Shown here piece by piece: positions 35,450 through 47,721 of a stretch of DNA of 64,000 nt. The notes under the pieces are model-generated. The model was given only the letters and a program-made list of their open reading frames with translations, was not told the origin of the DNA and ran no database searches. Position numbers and translations under genes: made by a program. Source of the DNA: Bondarzewia mesenterica. Its lineage: Eukaryota; Basidiomycota; Agaricomycetes; Russulales; Bondarzewiaceae. How positions within the stretch are numbered: position 1 is the stretch's first letter; each line of letters begins with the position of its first letter. The stretch lies in the NCBI GenBank assembly GCA_004802705.1, contig SGPL01000003.1, positions 1 to 64,000 on the forward strand. Reading direction: 5' to 3'.

Positions 35450-35808
35450 GATGGCAGCACAGCAGACTAGTTAACGTTCGACCGCAATGCGCCCCTAGTC
35501 CTCATTTATTTTTTGTAAAGCTTATCACATAAATTTGATTACCTATCGAAGTGCCCTTGCCGTTCAGAGAGCACCATTCTCTGAAGTATCGGTTTGAGGC
35601 GGAAACTTTGTCACGGACTCTAAAGCCTCCGCAGAGCAATCATAGAAGATACTCGATCCAGATGATCGTTGGGTGTTTCCCACCACGGGACGGGCCTTCC
35701 ATCGTACTATGTTATTGACTACAAAAATTTAGTGTATTGATACAGACCGACGAACGAGAGAACAAGTAGCGATGAACAAGACGGTGGAAATCAGTGCAGC
35801 ACAACCCA
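35450..35808. other. Convergent intergenic region
   Basis: Tail-to-tail spacer between the UVDE (+) and Spt5 (-) genes, presumably both 3' untranslated regions. No feature recognised. Confidence 0.5.
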
Positions 35809-38800
35809 TCATCTAATCAAGACAAGCCTGTCCTCGGGGATATCATCAAAGTTGCTGCCGTCGAGCGTGACGACCCAGCCGACGCCCCTGTCCAAGACCT
35901 TCATCGTCTTGCCCTTGCGCTTGCCGTTAAGAACAACCACCTTGTCGCCCGACCGAGTGGGTGGGAGCGGCACAAGGTATTGAATGGGAGTGACGAGCAT
36001 CTCAGAATTATCGTCCATTTTGACCATCGCCATCCTCGACATGGACTCGGTGTCGGTATCCGAGATCCCCTCCACGGCGCCTGTCCGGCCCTCGTGCTCA
36101 CCCATGAACCACTCTGGCAGACCGCTGTCGCCGCGCGTGCCCTTGAAGCGCACGGCCAAGCCCTTCTTAACGTCTGCGGGCAGCGATGGATCTGCTAGCC
36201 AATTCTTGTCCAGCTCTACAGGATGTTGAATTCAGTCCAAGCATCGATGGCAAGTTGCAAAAATCACTGACCAAATGCAAGGTATTGAGGTTCATAGGAC
36301 ATTGACCCTCCTGGCGTCTCAGCAGCCATGTCACCTTGGAAAATGCCAGCGGGAGTCTTCGCATTCCAAACGGAGCCTACGTAAGACCCTGACGCGGCAG
36401 GCGTTGGAGCTGTTGCAGGTGTAGGAGCCCCAGCGTATACCGGTGTTGGTGCAGTGGCAGCGCCCTTAATCATTTATGTCAGCATATTTCATAGAAAGTA
36501 CAATGAAAAGGCATCATAAACTCACCCAATCTTCTTCACCCCAACCCCCTGATGGCCGACCGGGGGTTGCTCCTCCCCATGCGACATTCCGTGCAGGACT
36601 GGCACCACCCCAAGCAGTATTTCCAGCGCTAGGAGGCTTCGGGGTTGCACCACCCCACGCATTTGGAGTAGCACCACCCCACCCGGAAGTTGACTTGGGC
36701 GTAGTTCCGCCCCAGCCTCCAACGCCAGGACCACTTCCAGCATAAGGATTCGGTGTTCGTGAGGACGCGTTCCAAGCCGGCGTCTTATTGCTGTCTTGGG
36801 CATACGGATTCGGTGTCCGCGACGACACATTCCATGCAGGTGTACGCGTGGCATCTGCATAGGGATTCGGTGTCCGTGAAGAAGGATTGTTCCATGCTGG
36901 TGTACGACCTTGGCCGTCGGCATACGGATTTGGCGTCCGCCCCTGATCCCCGCGCGGCGTGCCTCCGCCAAAGTACTCGAAAGGATTTGATGCGAAAGGA
37001 CCTGACTTGGATGCTCTTCCACCAAAACCACCATGTGGGGGACCCATGCTCCCGTACGCTTCGAGGAGTTCTAGTTTTCCACTGGGACTGGCAACAACAC
37101 AATAAATAAATGTGGAACGAAGGACATGACATTGGCACTTACTTTCGCCTTTTCACCTTGTCTTTGTCAATGGTAATGATTTTGTTTCCCGTATTCAACT
37201 CTACGCGAGCGATAGGACCATTAGTATCCTTAATAGTGCCGACGTACCCCTTGAAGGGGCCTTTGACGACAGTGACAGTGACACCAATGAGGCGATCCCT
37301 GGGGCCTCTGCCAATATTGCCAGAGCCCACCATGCCGCCATTGAGTGCAGGGTTCATTTTTGAGAGATCTGTGCCAGGCTTCAGGATGTTGCCCTTAGGT
37401 GCAAGCGACGCCAGTGACCGAGCTCGAGTCACAAAGACACCACCATTCTCAGCGATATCACGATTGTAAAGGAACGCAAAGAAGGATTGATGTGTGTGCA
37501 GCACACGACCTTTCCTGCCCTATTGAAAAAAAAAAACTTGATTTATATCCAAATTGAAGGCACAAACCAATGGAAATCTTACCTCTCCATCAGTTTCCTT
37601 GACATTGTCGTTGATTCTGAGTTCGTGACCCTCAGAGTCAGTAGCAATGGCTCGGTAAGAATCACGTCGCATGGAGATCTGATGTGGTTGAACCAAGCGG
37701 ACTTGGCCGTTCTGATCTAGAACGCGGAAGGAGTCGAGTTCGGTCTTGAAGATGACGCCTACTGTCTGAGGGCTGCAGAAGATGTGAGAAGATTAGAAAG
37801 AAAAGCGGAAAGAAGACTAACTCTAGTTGAACCAAATCGTGCAACTCGTAATCACCGACGATATTGGTCCCTGAGCCGACTTCAGCAGCTTCACGTAAGT
37901 CTTTTGAGAAGACAGAGACCTATTATATGTTCGTAGGCATACGTTCCAGTGAAGACGATAAGACATTGCACATACCTCCTGCATTGACATATCGGACAAG
38001 AAAGTGACGACATTATCCGCGACCGAGACGACCAAACCTGTCTCATCAGCGTTTTTGCCCGCCATGACCTTGACGTGATCTCCAGGTTTGAACCTCTTGC
38101 GGACGCTCCGCGCGGGAACTTGAACCTTTTGACCTTCGAGGTCGACACCAACTGGACTAACAGTGACGATGTCCTGTGTAATGGACTCCACTATACCATG
38201 AACACCAGACTGCTCGCCCTCAAACACCTCCACATGGTCACCGGGTTGAAGTACCGCAATTGCGGCTTTTCGTGATGCCTCAGCGATAATTGAGAGGTCC
38301 ACGGTATTCTCCCCCTCCGCGCCATCTGCGCCCTTCGTGAAGTGCGTGATCTCGTCAAGCGTCGGGTTGACGTTCTCCAGAGAGAGAGCGTTCAAGCGGA
38401 AGTCTTTCTCAATGAAGCCGTCCTTGTAAGTGTCGTTCTGGAAGACATACACCTGGTTACGTTTCGACACCAACTTTCGCCCGTATACCTTCACAACTTC
38501 CTCGTAGTTGAAGAATCGTTGTGGTGGGCGCATGCCTGTGGACGTCGTCGTTCCGACCTTCTTCCGCTTCTTGCCCTCTAGTGAACCCTCGTCCTTGGGG
38601 TTAAGGTCGATACGAGGTATGAATTTCAGGCCAACTTCCTCGCCGTTCTCCGTGATATCCATGACCTGTGCCAAATCACCTCCATACTTTCCACGCTTGA
38701 TCCGTACCCAGCTCCCTGGAGTCACAGTCAAGTCTTGCTTCTTAATTTGGAGAAGGCTGGCCATTTCTTCGATCGGGACCAAAGCAATTCCACGACCGGG

Positions 38801-39737
38801 ATAGATCCCGACAAGACCGTGGCAAGCTTCTGTCACCTGCTTTGCACTCCGGGCCTCCACGTATATCATTCCGGTCAGGGAGTCGCGTTGAAAGGCCGAA
38901 AGAATCTGGAGTGGTCGATTAGAGAATTCGAGGTCGAGGGACTTCCGCATGAGACTGAACACAAGGTCGCGTTCTCTGCCGGGCTGAACAGCACATTTAG
39001 AATTAAATCATATATCGGTGGCAGTAGACTCACCTTACACCGCACTTGCCAGAGATTGGCATCATTTACAGATGGCATGAGCAAGCGTTGCGGGACCTCG
39101 TTCATGTCACCTGTATAACGGACCGCCGTACGCTTGTAACGTTGGCTGAAGTCCTGAGCAATACGAGCCAGATCCTGGTCGTTAAGCTCCCGTTCTCGTC
39201 TATCAAGTCGCGCATGAGCTACAGATCTTCGCGCAGCATCTTCTTCATCTCCTTCAACTCCAGGTTCCGCGATGAACTCGTCTGTAGGAGACGGTAAGAC
39301 AAGTCAAGGGCGATACTGGAAATTGAGACGCACCTCGACCGTACTCTTCCTCTTCTTCCTCTTCCTCTTCCTCCTCGTTCACTTCGGCTTCGACATCCAG
39401 GAAACGGTTAACAGTCGAACGTTTATGACGGCGCTATATTCAACATGAATGAAACAATGAACAAGAAACCTAAGCCTTCGACACGTACCTTCTGTCTCTT
39501 AAGTCCACGTGTAACACCCTCGTCTTCGTCTTCATCCTCGTCCTCATCATATTCCTCATCATCCTCATCATCCTCTTCTTCATCCTCGTCATAGTCTCGC
39601 CGCCTCTGTTTGGCGTTCCCTCTCTCATACTGCTCCTCCTGCTCCTGCTCCTGCTCACGTTCCCCCTCATCCTCATTGTGGCGCAAGGGATCAGAACTAC
39701 CGTTCTGGTAGTGCGAGTCGTCTTCTGCATCGGACAT
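35809..39737 (-). CDS. SPT5: Transcription elongation factor Spt5
   Basis: Large subunit of the Spt4-Spt5 (DSIF) factor, which clamps RNA polymerase II during elongation. ATG at 39737 gives MSDAEDDSHYQNGSSD; an in-frame extension upstream begins with TTG and is rejected. An acidic N terminus (runs of Asp and Glu) is followed by RHKRSTVNRFLDVEAEVNEE. The NGN domain reads LWQVRCK, RDLVFSLMRKSLD, and GMIYVEARSAKQVTEACHGL. Several KOW domains follow: TPGSWVRIKRGKYGGDLAQV, FNYEEVVKVYGRKL, LQPGDHVEVFEGEQSGVHG, FKPGDHVKVMAGKNADETG and DRLIGVTVTVVKGPFKGYVG. The C-terminal region has repeats of TPNPYA and TPAWN, then a Gly/Trp/Thr-rich stretch, and a last KOW-like domain SGDKVVVLNGKRKGKTMKV. It ends IPEDRLVLIR with TGA at 35809-35811. 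The two neighbours are a convergent UVDE gene and a divergent unknown. Confidence 0.95.
36740..36937 (-). repeat. SPT5: Spt5 C-terminal repeats (TPNPYA / TPAWN)
   Basis: Within the Spt5 frame, four TPNPYA units alternate with three TPAWN units. In other eukaryotes threonines and serines in this region are phosphorylated by Bur1/Cdk9-type kinases. A Gly/Trp/Ala-rich run with further TPK and TPN motifs follows downstream in the protein. Confidence 0.85.
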
Positions 39738-40257
39738 GGGATGAAACAAAGAGAAAGATCAAGGAAACGTTGGTGGACTAAGCCTCAAATATGAGTAATC
39801 GTAACATGTCACCCAAGAATCCAATATACTTGTCACATGCACATATAAGTCTATGTATGCTTACCATAAACGGCAGGATAGCGCGGCTAAAACTTTCGGG
39901 AATTTACCACAGAAATGGCTTCAAATCCATACTTTAGTCATGATTTTGTCAGTCAGATCGGGATGCAAGCTACATAACTTATGTATCATACGTTCAATTT
40001 GTTATATTCAATTTGTTATACATTCAACCTTCATGCACATGAATGTCACGTATTTATATTCTCAGAGCGGAGCGAGAAGAATTATTTAATGAACAAAAGG
40101 TTAGAATTGCACGCATACTTCCGCTTTCGGAGCGTCGGCAGGGTTCCTCAGCCACAACTAATAGTTCAACTTGTTGTTTCCTTCAAGCATCGGAATCATC
40201 CTGGTCAATCTGTGTCACCTCATCACTATCCTCCAAGTACTGAATCCCCAGCACTAG
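39738..40257. other. Divergent intergenic region
   Basis: Separates Spt5 (-) from a small plus-strand gene. AT-rich, with several ATTCAATTTGTTATA-like near-repeats around 39990-40030. No gene recognised. Confidence 0.45.
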
Positions 40258-41161
40258 ATGGCTGCTTCATCGCCGAGACAAGGACCCTTTGCGGGTCCAC
40301 CACCAAAGTACGTTTGTTCATTTGCTAATAGCATCTTCCATAGATGTGTCCGTATCGAGATTACCGATGCCTCCGTCGATAGGTATTTGAACGATTTCAG
40401 CAAAGCTCTCGCAAGCGAAGTGCGCATCCTACTCCAAGAAGTAGGAAAGCTGCGCGATGAGCGCAGGGCGCTTCAACAGTACGTCTCTTCGCTCGTTTTC
40501 ACATTGCCATGCGTGCTCCCTACCCTGCGATATACTTCTGCAACCACTCACGACAACTCCAGCGAAATCGCAGAACTCATGGCCGTCAAATCGAAGCATG
40601 GCGCAGGCGGCGAATACTCTCCGGACTGGCGTCCCAAGGTGATCTCGTCACATTTCCCTCTTACCCCACCACACCCTCATCTCACTCTGTGCCATGCCAC
40701 AGATGCCTCTTCCCGAGATGCTCCCAGCACCCGAAGGCCCTCCCGAAGCCTTACCCCCACTCGAAGATCTAGGACCCGCCAAACCCGGCTGGCGCGTCGT
40801 CCACAAGCGCCCCGAACGCCCCCACAAGAACAAGGGCAAACANCCCGCCGCACTACCGCCCGCCGCGCCTCCTCCGCCCCAGCCTCCCAAGCCCGATGTT
40901 CCATCCTGGGCCCAATGGAGACGTGAGCATCCGCCCGAGCCTTTCATCTTAAATCCTGTGTGAAAATGACTTGTCTTCCACCTTCAATCAGCTAACCCGC
41001 TGCTGGCAACCCAAGCACGAGGCTCAGCACCCTCTGCAGTTGTCGTCCCACCCCCTCGCGCAGGCCTTTTTGGTGCGCATGATTTCATAGATTACCTTAT
41101 CTAATCGCTGAACCTTCTCGAAATGTCTCACACAGGCCCTGTTACTCCACCCCCTCAGTAA
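40258..41161 (+). CDS. Coiled-coil and proline-rich protein of unknown function
   Basis: Six exons by splice phase. ATG at 40258 gives MAASSPRQGPFAGPPPK. The next exon encodes a likely coiled coil: VDRYLNDFSKALASEVRILL followed by QEVGKLRDERRALQ, joined across an intron to HEIAELMAVKSKHGAGG and YSPDWRPK. A proline/alanine-rich segment then begins MPLPEMLPAPEGPP and includes GWRVVHKRPERPHKNKGK, followed by PSWAQWR and, after an intron, ANPLLATQARGSAPSAVVVP. It ends PVTPPPQ with TAA at 41159-41161. One ambiguous base lies at 40843. No signal peptide or membrane helix. The short conserved WRPK and WAQWR pieces suggest a real protein, but no family is recognised. Confidence 0.7.
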
Positions 41162-41797
41162 CCTGGTCGCCCAATCAGCACATTTATCACGGAACTAAAT
41201 TTTTTTCATGTGCTTCACGTCGATATCGTTCCCATCTCTCCATCTCTTTCTTATAAATCGTATCTAACTTCCTTGACCTCATCACAACCTGTCTTTTTTT
41301 CCCTTGGCCTCTCATTGATTCATCCCCTGTCTTGCTATTTGCTGCTTGCAGACAGTTCAAGAATGTACACTTCCCCCATTTACTCGAGAATGCTTAACAC
41401 CCCTCTGTTGTATGTGAGAATAAATTAACTATGCTTGGATTCTGATTTTGCTGCGTTGGTGGTATATATATATAGTTGTACGTATCTGAATTAAAACGAC
41501 AGAGGAACGGGAGCCCATCACACTCGACCTCCGATGCAGATCGAGATATAGACAATGAGTGCAAGTAAAGCCCAAGAGGATAGAGTGGAGGCGTGATTCG
41601 GATGCAAATGCTAAGTGAGTGCGAAGGAGAGTATAAGGTACCGAGCAAGCAAGAGATGCCAAAAATACACATCGTAGACGGGTGGATGAGAGATGCCAGA
41701 GGATTATTATCGGATGTGCGTGGGTATTACAGTGCGAACAATATGCATATGTTGTGGCCGCGCCAGGATCGTAAGACAACTTGAGGAAGATATCAAT
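41162..41797. other. Convergent intergenic region
   Basis: Tail-to-tail spacer between the coiled-coil protein (+) and phospholipase C (-). It contains a short (TA) run near 41464-41475. No gene is supported. Confidence 0.45.
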
Positions 41798-44700
41798 TTA
41801 AGCGTCGCGGATGTTGATTTGCACGAAAAGCGTAGAAAACAGATATTGAGACTGTTGAGCATCATGCAGGGGTAGGTGCCGGAAGCCTTTCAAAAAAAAA
41901 GAGAGAAAAAACCAGTTAGCGAGCCGCCTCAAGGAAAAAGAAAAGCCGCGTCATAAAGATGCATACCTTGCTCTAAGCTACCCAAGCTGACACAGTACAC
42001 CGCCAGCGGCTCCTTCTCGTCCTCTCCCTCCTCGCGCACTGCCAAGCGCACGAACACGAGATCCTTCATGTCGCCCACACAGTCGAATGGCAAGCTCATC
42101 GCCTCCTCCCACACGGGATTGAACCCGTTGTTCTTCACCACGCTCGTTTTTGTACGAAACCGTGCGCGCCGTCGTCGCGCTCAACGCCGCGCTGCCTGGC
42201 GTGCTCGGCGGGGAATACGAGAGACCAGTGGTGGTGGTGTTTGGGACAAAGGAGTTTGGGTCCAGTCGGGGACGTGCACGGAGACTTCAACGAAGGGGTC
42301 GATGACGGACTTGTCAATGATCTCGCGACCGTGAGCATCTTTGGGCCGGGGAAGTTGTTGCGCGGAGATGACCTGCGAGGATTCGATCAGCGTGGGAAAC
42401 GAGGATACATCTGGGAGGAGAGAAGGACGCACGGTGACATCCAGGAAATGCTTCGTCCGCTTTCCCAGAAGCCCCTTGTCGAGCGACCGCAACGCCAAAG
42501 GCTTCAGCACGTACCCGGACCTCCCATTTCGCTGAAACATCGCATGATTGATCATGTACCCCAAATCTACGCTCTCTCGTCAGCCTGATTCTCATGCTCA
42601 CAATCGAAAATACCACCTACCAAAAGTCTGCCAATTGATCGCCACCAACTGCGCGCCCGCAGACCAATACCGATGGGGCTCATAGTTGGACGAACTGAGC
42701 CTGAGACCCTTGGGATATATTCGCACGAGGTGCGTCCGGTTGTGCTTGATCAGGTCCGCCATGCCGCCCTGCTTGAACATCTTGTTCGCCGTGTTCTCCG
42801 ACAGCGAGAACACGTGCTCGGGCGCGTATTGCTCCTTCTTGTTGAGCCCGCGGCATTTGACGCCGACGGTGTAGACGAGCAACGAGACGAGCGCGAGCGA
42901 CATGCGGACCTTTGGGTGCTCACTGGTCTGGGATGCGGACGAGGGCCGTCTATTGGACTTGTGCCGGGAGAGGACGTTCCGAGCTTTGTTGAATTCTTGC
43001 TTGAGCTCTGTTATGCCTCTAGATGAGGTGCCAGCATATATGGGGAGAGAAAATGGCATACCGGACAGGACTTCGCTATCGGTTGACGAAGTCTCGGATG
43101 TCGTAGACGACTCGGTATCAACCGTGACTTCTTTCGTCCTCATGCCCTCGCTCTCCGACACATACAAATTCTTCGCCTACAGGTTCACACAAAATAAAAT
43201 AAAACTTAGCAATCACCTCACATGGTCTCACGCAAGATATGAGTGAAGGACGAATGGGGAAGACAACACACCTTCAATAACACCCGGCCCTTCAGCTGTT
43301 CCGGACTCGGCAGCACCTCAATCTTCGGGCGGTCGTCCAACGGGGCGCTCACGAGCGCGTCCCCAAATACTTCCTTCATGATCGTAACCATCAGCTCCTG
43401 CTGCGGCAGGCTGCAGTGCACTTCCGCAGAGATAATGATCGGGTACGGCGAGACCACGAAAGCGTACTTCGCGATTGCCTGACAGACTTCGCGCAAGGGC
43501 ACTTTTGAGGTGAGCGTCTTGCCATGGTAAATCACGGGCTCGATGTCGCCGTCGAAAATGTCCACTATCAACAGTAATAAGCAAAAAGAAATTAGACAAT
43601 GCCGTTCATGAAGCTCAAGTTGATAGAATAATGAAGATACGTACGTTCCACACTGCGACAGCTGTGCAACAGTGCCCGGATATACCCTTCGACCGTACTG
43701 ACACCCACTAGCTGGTGACCCACCAAATACGTGTTGTGCGACGAAGAAATGTAATACTCGGACAGCGGCCGTGTCATATCGTGGTATATCCTACCATGAT
43801 GGTCCACAAAAGCCGCGTTGTCTGTCGATAAGAGGAAAGAAGTGAAACCTTCAAGGGAGAGAACCGCCTGCGACAGTGATTCAGATGATGGAGCGGGCGG
43901 AGATGGATCAGGTGTTGCTTGGGGCTGGGCGGTTTCTGGCGGCGAGGATGGCTGTGCATTGGGCTGAGTCGAAAAGGAGGGTAGAGCTGGCGTGGGTTGA
44001 GCGTTAGACGACGGATCCTTGAGCGCGAGCTCAATGGGAAACGAGACTTTTTCAGCACCTTTCGATGCCGCATAGAAATTGAATATGCGTTCGAGCTCGG
44101 CTTGGGACGCTGTTGACTTCAGAAAGCGTCAGCGATCACGATCGGTGAACAGCGATAGAAAATAAGGTAAATTTGATCAAGTAAAGTAGCACCAATCGAA
44201 AAGATAGGCAAATGAGGGCAAGTACCTTCTGATGCATGCGCATGAAGTGCTCAAACGTCTTGAAATTGAACGNGCCACCGTTTGATGCACAGAGTTTCTT
44301 GTACAGCCTATCGAGCTCCGGGCGAGTTTTGAGCAATTTGACAAAACGCTGCCAATCGGCAAAGTCCAAAAATCCGCGACTCTGGGAATCCGCTTGCTGT
44401 CACAACCCGATTCGAAGGGGGGGAAAGCATACATCAGCTTTTTTGTGAAGAGGAAATAAAATAAACGAAAGGCAAACCTGGAACCGTCGCAGAAGATCTT
44501 CCCTCGAGGGATTGATGTTCAGTCTTTTGCACAACTTTTCGACATCGTCAAAGTACAGCTTCTGATCAGCCTCGTCGTCCGCGCCTTTCCAGTACTGCTT
44601 CTCCCACACCGCCTCCCTCAACTCGACGTTGCCGAGACCACTCATGAGCGCCCGACGCACGGCATACAGTTTCCGCAGAGTGTAATCCCACATCTGAAAC

Positions 44701-45683
44701 ACGTCCTTGCTGAGGGCGATGACGTGCCAAGTCTTGTATTGCCCGTCGAGGGTATATATGATGGTCAGCCACCGACTCTCGTACTCCTGAGAGAGCTGGA
44801 ACTGTTCGCGGTAGTATCGAGCATCGGATGCAGAGCGTAGCTCCTTGATATTCTCGATAGGTACTGTACGGGAGTGTGAACAAAGTTCAGCACCGAAACG
44901 AAAACAGCACGCACTGATTCTGTGTTTCTTGCCCTCCCATATTATCTGGCCCTGAGCAGGGTCTAACCTAAACGTGACCCTTTTCTGCCTCTTCGCCGAC
45001 ACCTTGATCATGGAAGTGCCCTGCTGCAACACCTGTGGAACCGTAAAATCTGCCATGGAGGGTGTCCGGGCGGCAGGATCGTCTGAGACCTGGGCAGGGG
45101 ATTCTGGGACGAGATCCATGATGTTCGTGCTCGTGCTCGGGTTTATAAGTGTTGGTGTGGGCCTCGTGCCGATGATGTCTTGTGAAGTGTCGAAGGTGGA
45201 AGGAGCAGACGCACTACTGCTCGCGACATCAAAGGGCACGGGCCGTGCTGGAAGGGCTTCTGACATGCTACGCGCGTGGAGTTTCCTATTCGGGACGTCG
45301 CGCTCGCGCTCCGAGGCAAAGCGCCACGACCTTGACCGGGCAACCTGGACGCCGCTCGCCAACGACGCCGACGCGCCCGCCTTGACGTCGAGCAACTTGC
45401 GCCGGATGGACGCGAGGCTCCGCGCGTTGCTCTCGCTGCTGGTGCGTGAGTGCATGGGCAAAGGGTGTGGTGTGGGCTCGTGAGCTGCCGTATCGGGTGA
45501 GGATGACTCTGCCGAGATTTCGAGCAGGGACTCTGTCAGCTCCGGGCGCGGTCGTCCGCGACTCGTGAGCAGGTTCGCTGCACGTTGCAGAGTGTGCATG
45601 TTACCACGCGAGCGCGAGCTATTCCCAGAGCCTTTGACATGCTCGTCCGCGACAGAGTCCAGGATTGACAGTGACACGATCAT
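41798..45683 (-). CDS. PLC1: Delta-type phosphoinositide-specific phospholipase C
   Basis: Cleaves phosphatidylinositol 4,5-bisphosphate to IP3 and diacylglycerol. ATG at 45683; the first 200 residues are Ser-rich and disordered. A PH-like domain follows ([43 protein letters not shown]), then an EF-hand-like helical part ([17 protein letters not shown]). The catalytic X half has [14 protein letters not shown], a junction giving VELDIFDGD, and [17 protein letters not shown] further X-half segment reads [17 protein letters not shown], where the usual Asn before His is Val. The Y half has [36 protein letters not shown] and [14 protein letters not shown]. The C-terminal C2 domain includes [15 protein letters not shown] and ends [17 protein letters not shown] with TAA at 41798-41800. 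A proline/serine-rich stretch of about 50 residues lies before the X half. One ambiguous base at 44272 falls in an exon. Confidence 0.95.
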
Positions 45684-47151
45684 CGTCCCGCGTGCGTATA
45701 CTCAGAGAGCAGTGAAGGGTGGGGAGGCAACCGTGAGGAGGGGGACATGGACGACTCTGTTTCCACCACCCGGCAACCGTTAAATAAGTACGGGCACCTC
45801 GAGACAAATAGATGTATCACTAGCTTATGGGTGGCATTGTGAAAGAGAGAACGCCGAGTCATCATATGTACATGGCACTTATCAAAGTAGCGCAGCGGAG
45901 CTAACAGCTAACAGCCTTCATTTGATCCCCCGCACGTTTATAGGCGCCCGCGCTTCTCTGTCGGGCTAGCGCTGCCATGACTCGTTCGTGATACTATGTA
46001 CATGTACAGAACTCGGTCATCGACGGCCTTCAAAAGGGGGAACAATGGCCCACCACACAAAGAGATCATATTCTCGGGCGAGGCGCTCTACGCCCGCAAG
46101 ACACGTTCGTGAGCTATTCGTGCAGGTCTCCCTAGATCTCCACACCGCTTTCGGCTGCGAACAAGTTTGAATCATATCATCCTTTGGGCAAGACCGACAC
46201 GTAGGCCGAGGGCCAAGGCACCGCGGAACATGTAGTTCGGGCCTTTACAGTACATACGTACCTTCCACGTCCGCGGCATGATCATCAAATTCCTTCGTCT
46301 GCTGCGCGTCGATTCTCAAATGTATGGCGGAAGATCCAGATAAACTACATGAACCGTGACTAGTCCTGACAGAGAGGTACGCTTTGACTCACAGCATCCG
46401 GTCCGCTCCTTTCACCCAAACACTACGATGTGCATCACAACGCACTTATCAACGCAGCAGGCCCACATATATCCCCAATCAACGAGACCTGGGTGAATCT
46501 GCGCGAAGTGGGTGGTCAGACGACCACGCAGAGACCCACGAGAGCTCAGCGATATCAGATATCACTGGTGTTCACGCAGATACGCGCCTGGCCTAGCACA
46601 CGCCGTTCCCAGAATAGCCTGTTGAGAGAGTAGAGTTTCCCTCGCGCCCTACCGCTCTACTTACATTGGCCGTTCATGCGCGCCATGCAGGTGGAGAGAA
46701 GGGCGCTTTCGGGATCAAGTACCGAAGATGCGCCTGCGAACTGGCGACCAGGTCCGTGAAAGAGATGCGAACTTGGATCCGTCGGTGTCAATCTGGACAA
46801 AGTGGGCACCAATCGGCCGCCATCCGCAAGACCTTCCTTAAGAACTCCCTTTGTAGAGACTTTAGAAAGCAACAGATTCGTGACCTACCGAGGCGACCTC
46901 ACAGTGGTAAACAGTTGCGAAGCAAAGTCCTGAAGGCGAGTCACGATACGCACAACGAAGTTACTTGCGCGCTTGAAGCGCCGTCCGGCGTCCGGCGACA
47001 CCAATCTTTCGGAAGCGAACTAGTTGTATAGAGAGGTGGAGCTTGGATGGAGCCCAAGTGATGCATCGTCCCGCACTGTATGATGAGAAATTGTGATTCT
47101 GAAGAGCGCCACGAGCAGCCCATCGTGAGGTCAACGAAAACGAGTGCCCGC
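45684..47151. other. Gene-poor stretch
   Basis: About 1.5 kb with no recognised gene. A minus-strand frame at about 46661-46872 ends at a perfect GTAAGT donor sequence, but neither neighbouring exons nor a starting ATG were found. The next part (47152-47491) is a diverged tandem duplication. Confidence 0.4.
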
Positions 47152-47312
47152 AATCCACGGACGAAGCTAGATGAAGCCTCAAAGCCTTCGCGAGGCTTGT
47201 ATGCCAAGTAGGGTGAGATCCTTGTTCCAAACCTCCGTATCGCCGCCGTAGGCGCGTGCTTGATCTGCGCGCTCGGGATGGGGTGTCCTGTCAATCCGTA
47301 TCCGCAAGTCTC
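47152..47312. repeat. Diverged tandem repeat, unit 1
   Basis: 161 bases starting AATCCACGGACGAAG and ending CGCAAGTCTC. It contains CAAACCTCCGTATCGCC and TGATCTGCGCGCTCGGGAT. Read on the minus strand, an open frame crosses the unit, but no protein family is recognised. Confidence 0.8.
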
Positions 47313-47491
47313 AATCCACGGACGAAGCCTCAAAGCCTTCGTGAGGCTTGCATGCCGAGTAGAGAGAGATCCTTGTTCCAAACCTCCGTATCGCCGTAGA
47401 CGCGTGCAGCATGATCGACTGGGAGAGGAGAGGGGTGCTTGATCTGCGCGCTCGGGATGAGGTATCCCGTCAATCCGTATCCGCAAGTCTC
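47313..47491. repeat. Diverged tandem repeat, unit 2
   Basis: 179 bases directly following unit 1, with the same start and end. It lacks the CTAGATGAAG insert near the start and carries about 30 extra bases (AGCATGATCGACTGGGAGAG and neighbours) before TGATCTGCGCGCTCG. The segment AAGCCTCACGAAGGCTTTGAGGCTT-type is partly palindromic (AAGCCTC facing GAGGCTT). Confidence 0.8.
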
Positions 47492-47721
47492 AAACTCCGG
47501 GTCAGTTGGAAACCCGTGCACCTTCGTTTCCACTGAGTCTCCGCGATAAAAGTAACACCAAATATTGAAAGGAAACAAATGAGCAAAGTAGCCAGCTGAA
47601 GAAAACGAGGAAGACTGGCAGGAAAGAGTCAGGATCTGGCCGGTACGACGGTCGTTCTCGGCGCGGTTCAAGCCAACAGTCGTGACGTATTTACTCGTAT
47701 TTACCTCCACCTCCGACCGCC

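Noticed and set aside
39738..39749. Upstream start for Spt5 (MFHP)
   Set aside because: The first codon is TTG; the true ATG is at 39737.
46940..47486. Minus-strand frame across the tandem repeats
   Set aside because: The frame is a by-product of the duplicated units; the repeated peptide is not recognised and shows no splice or start support.
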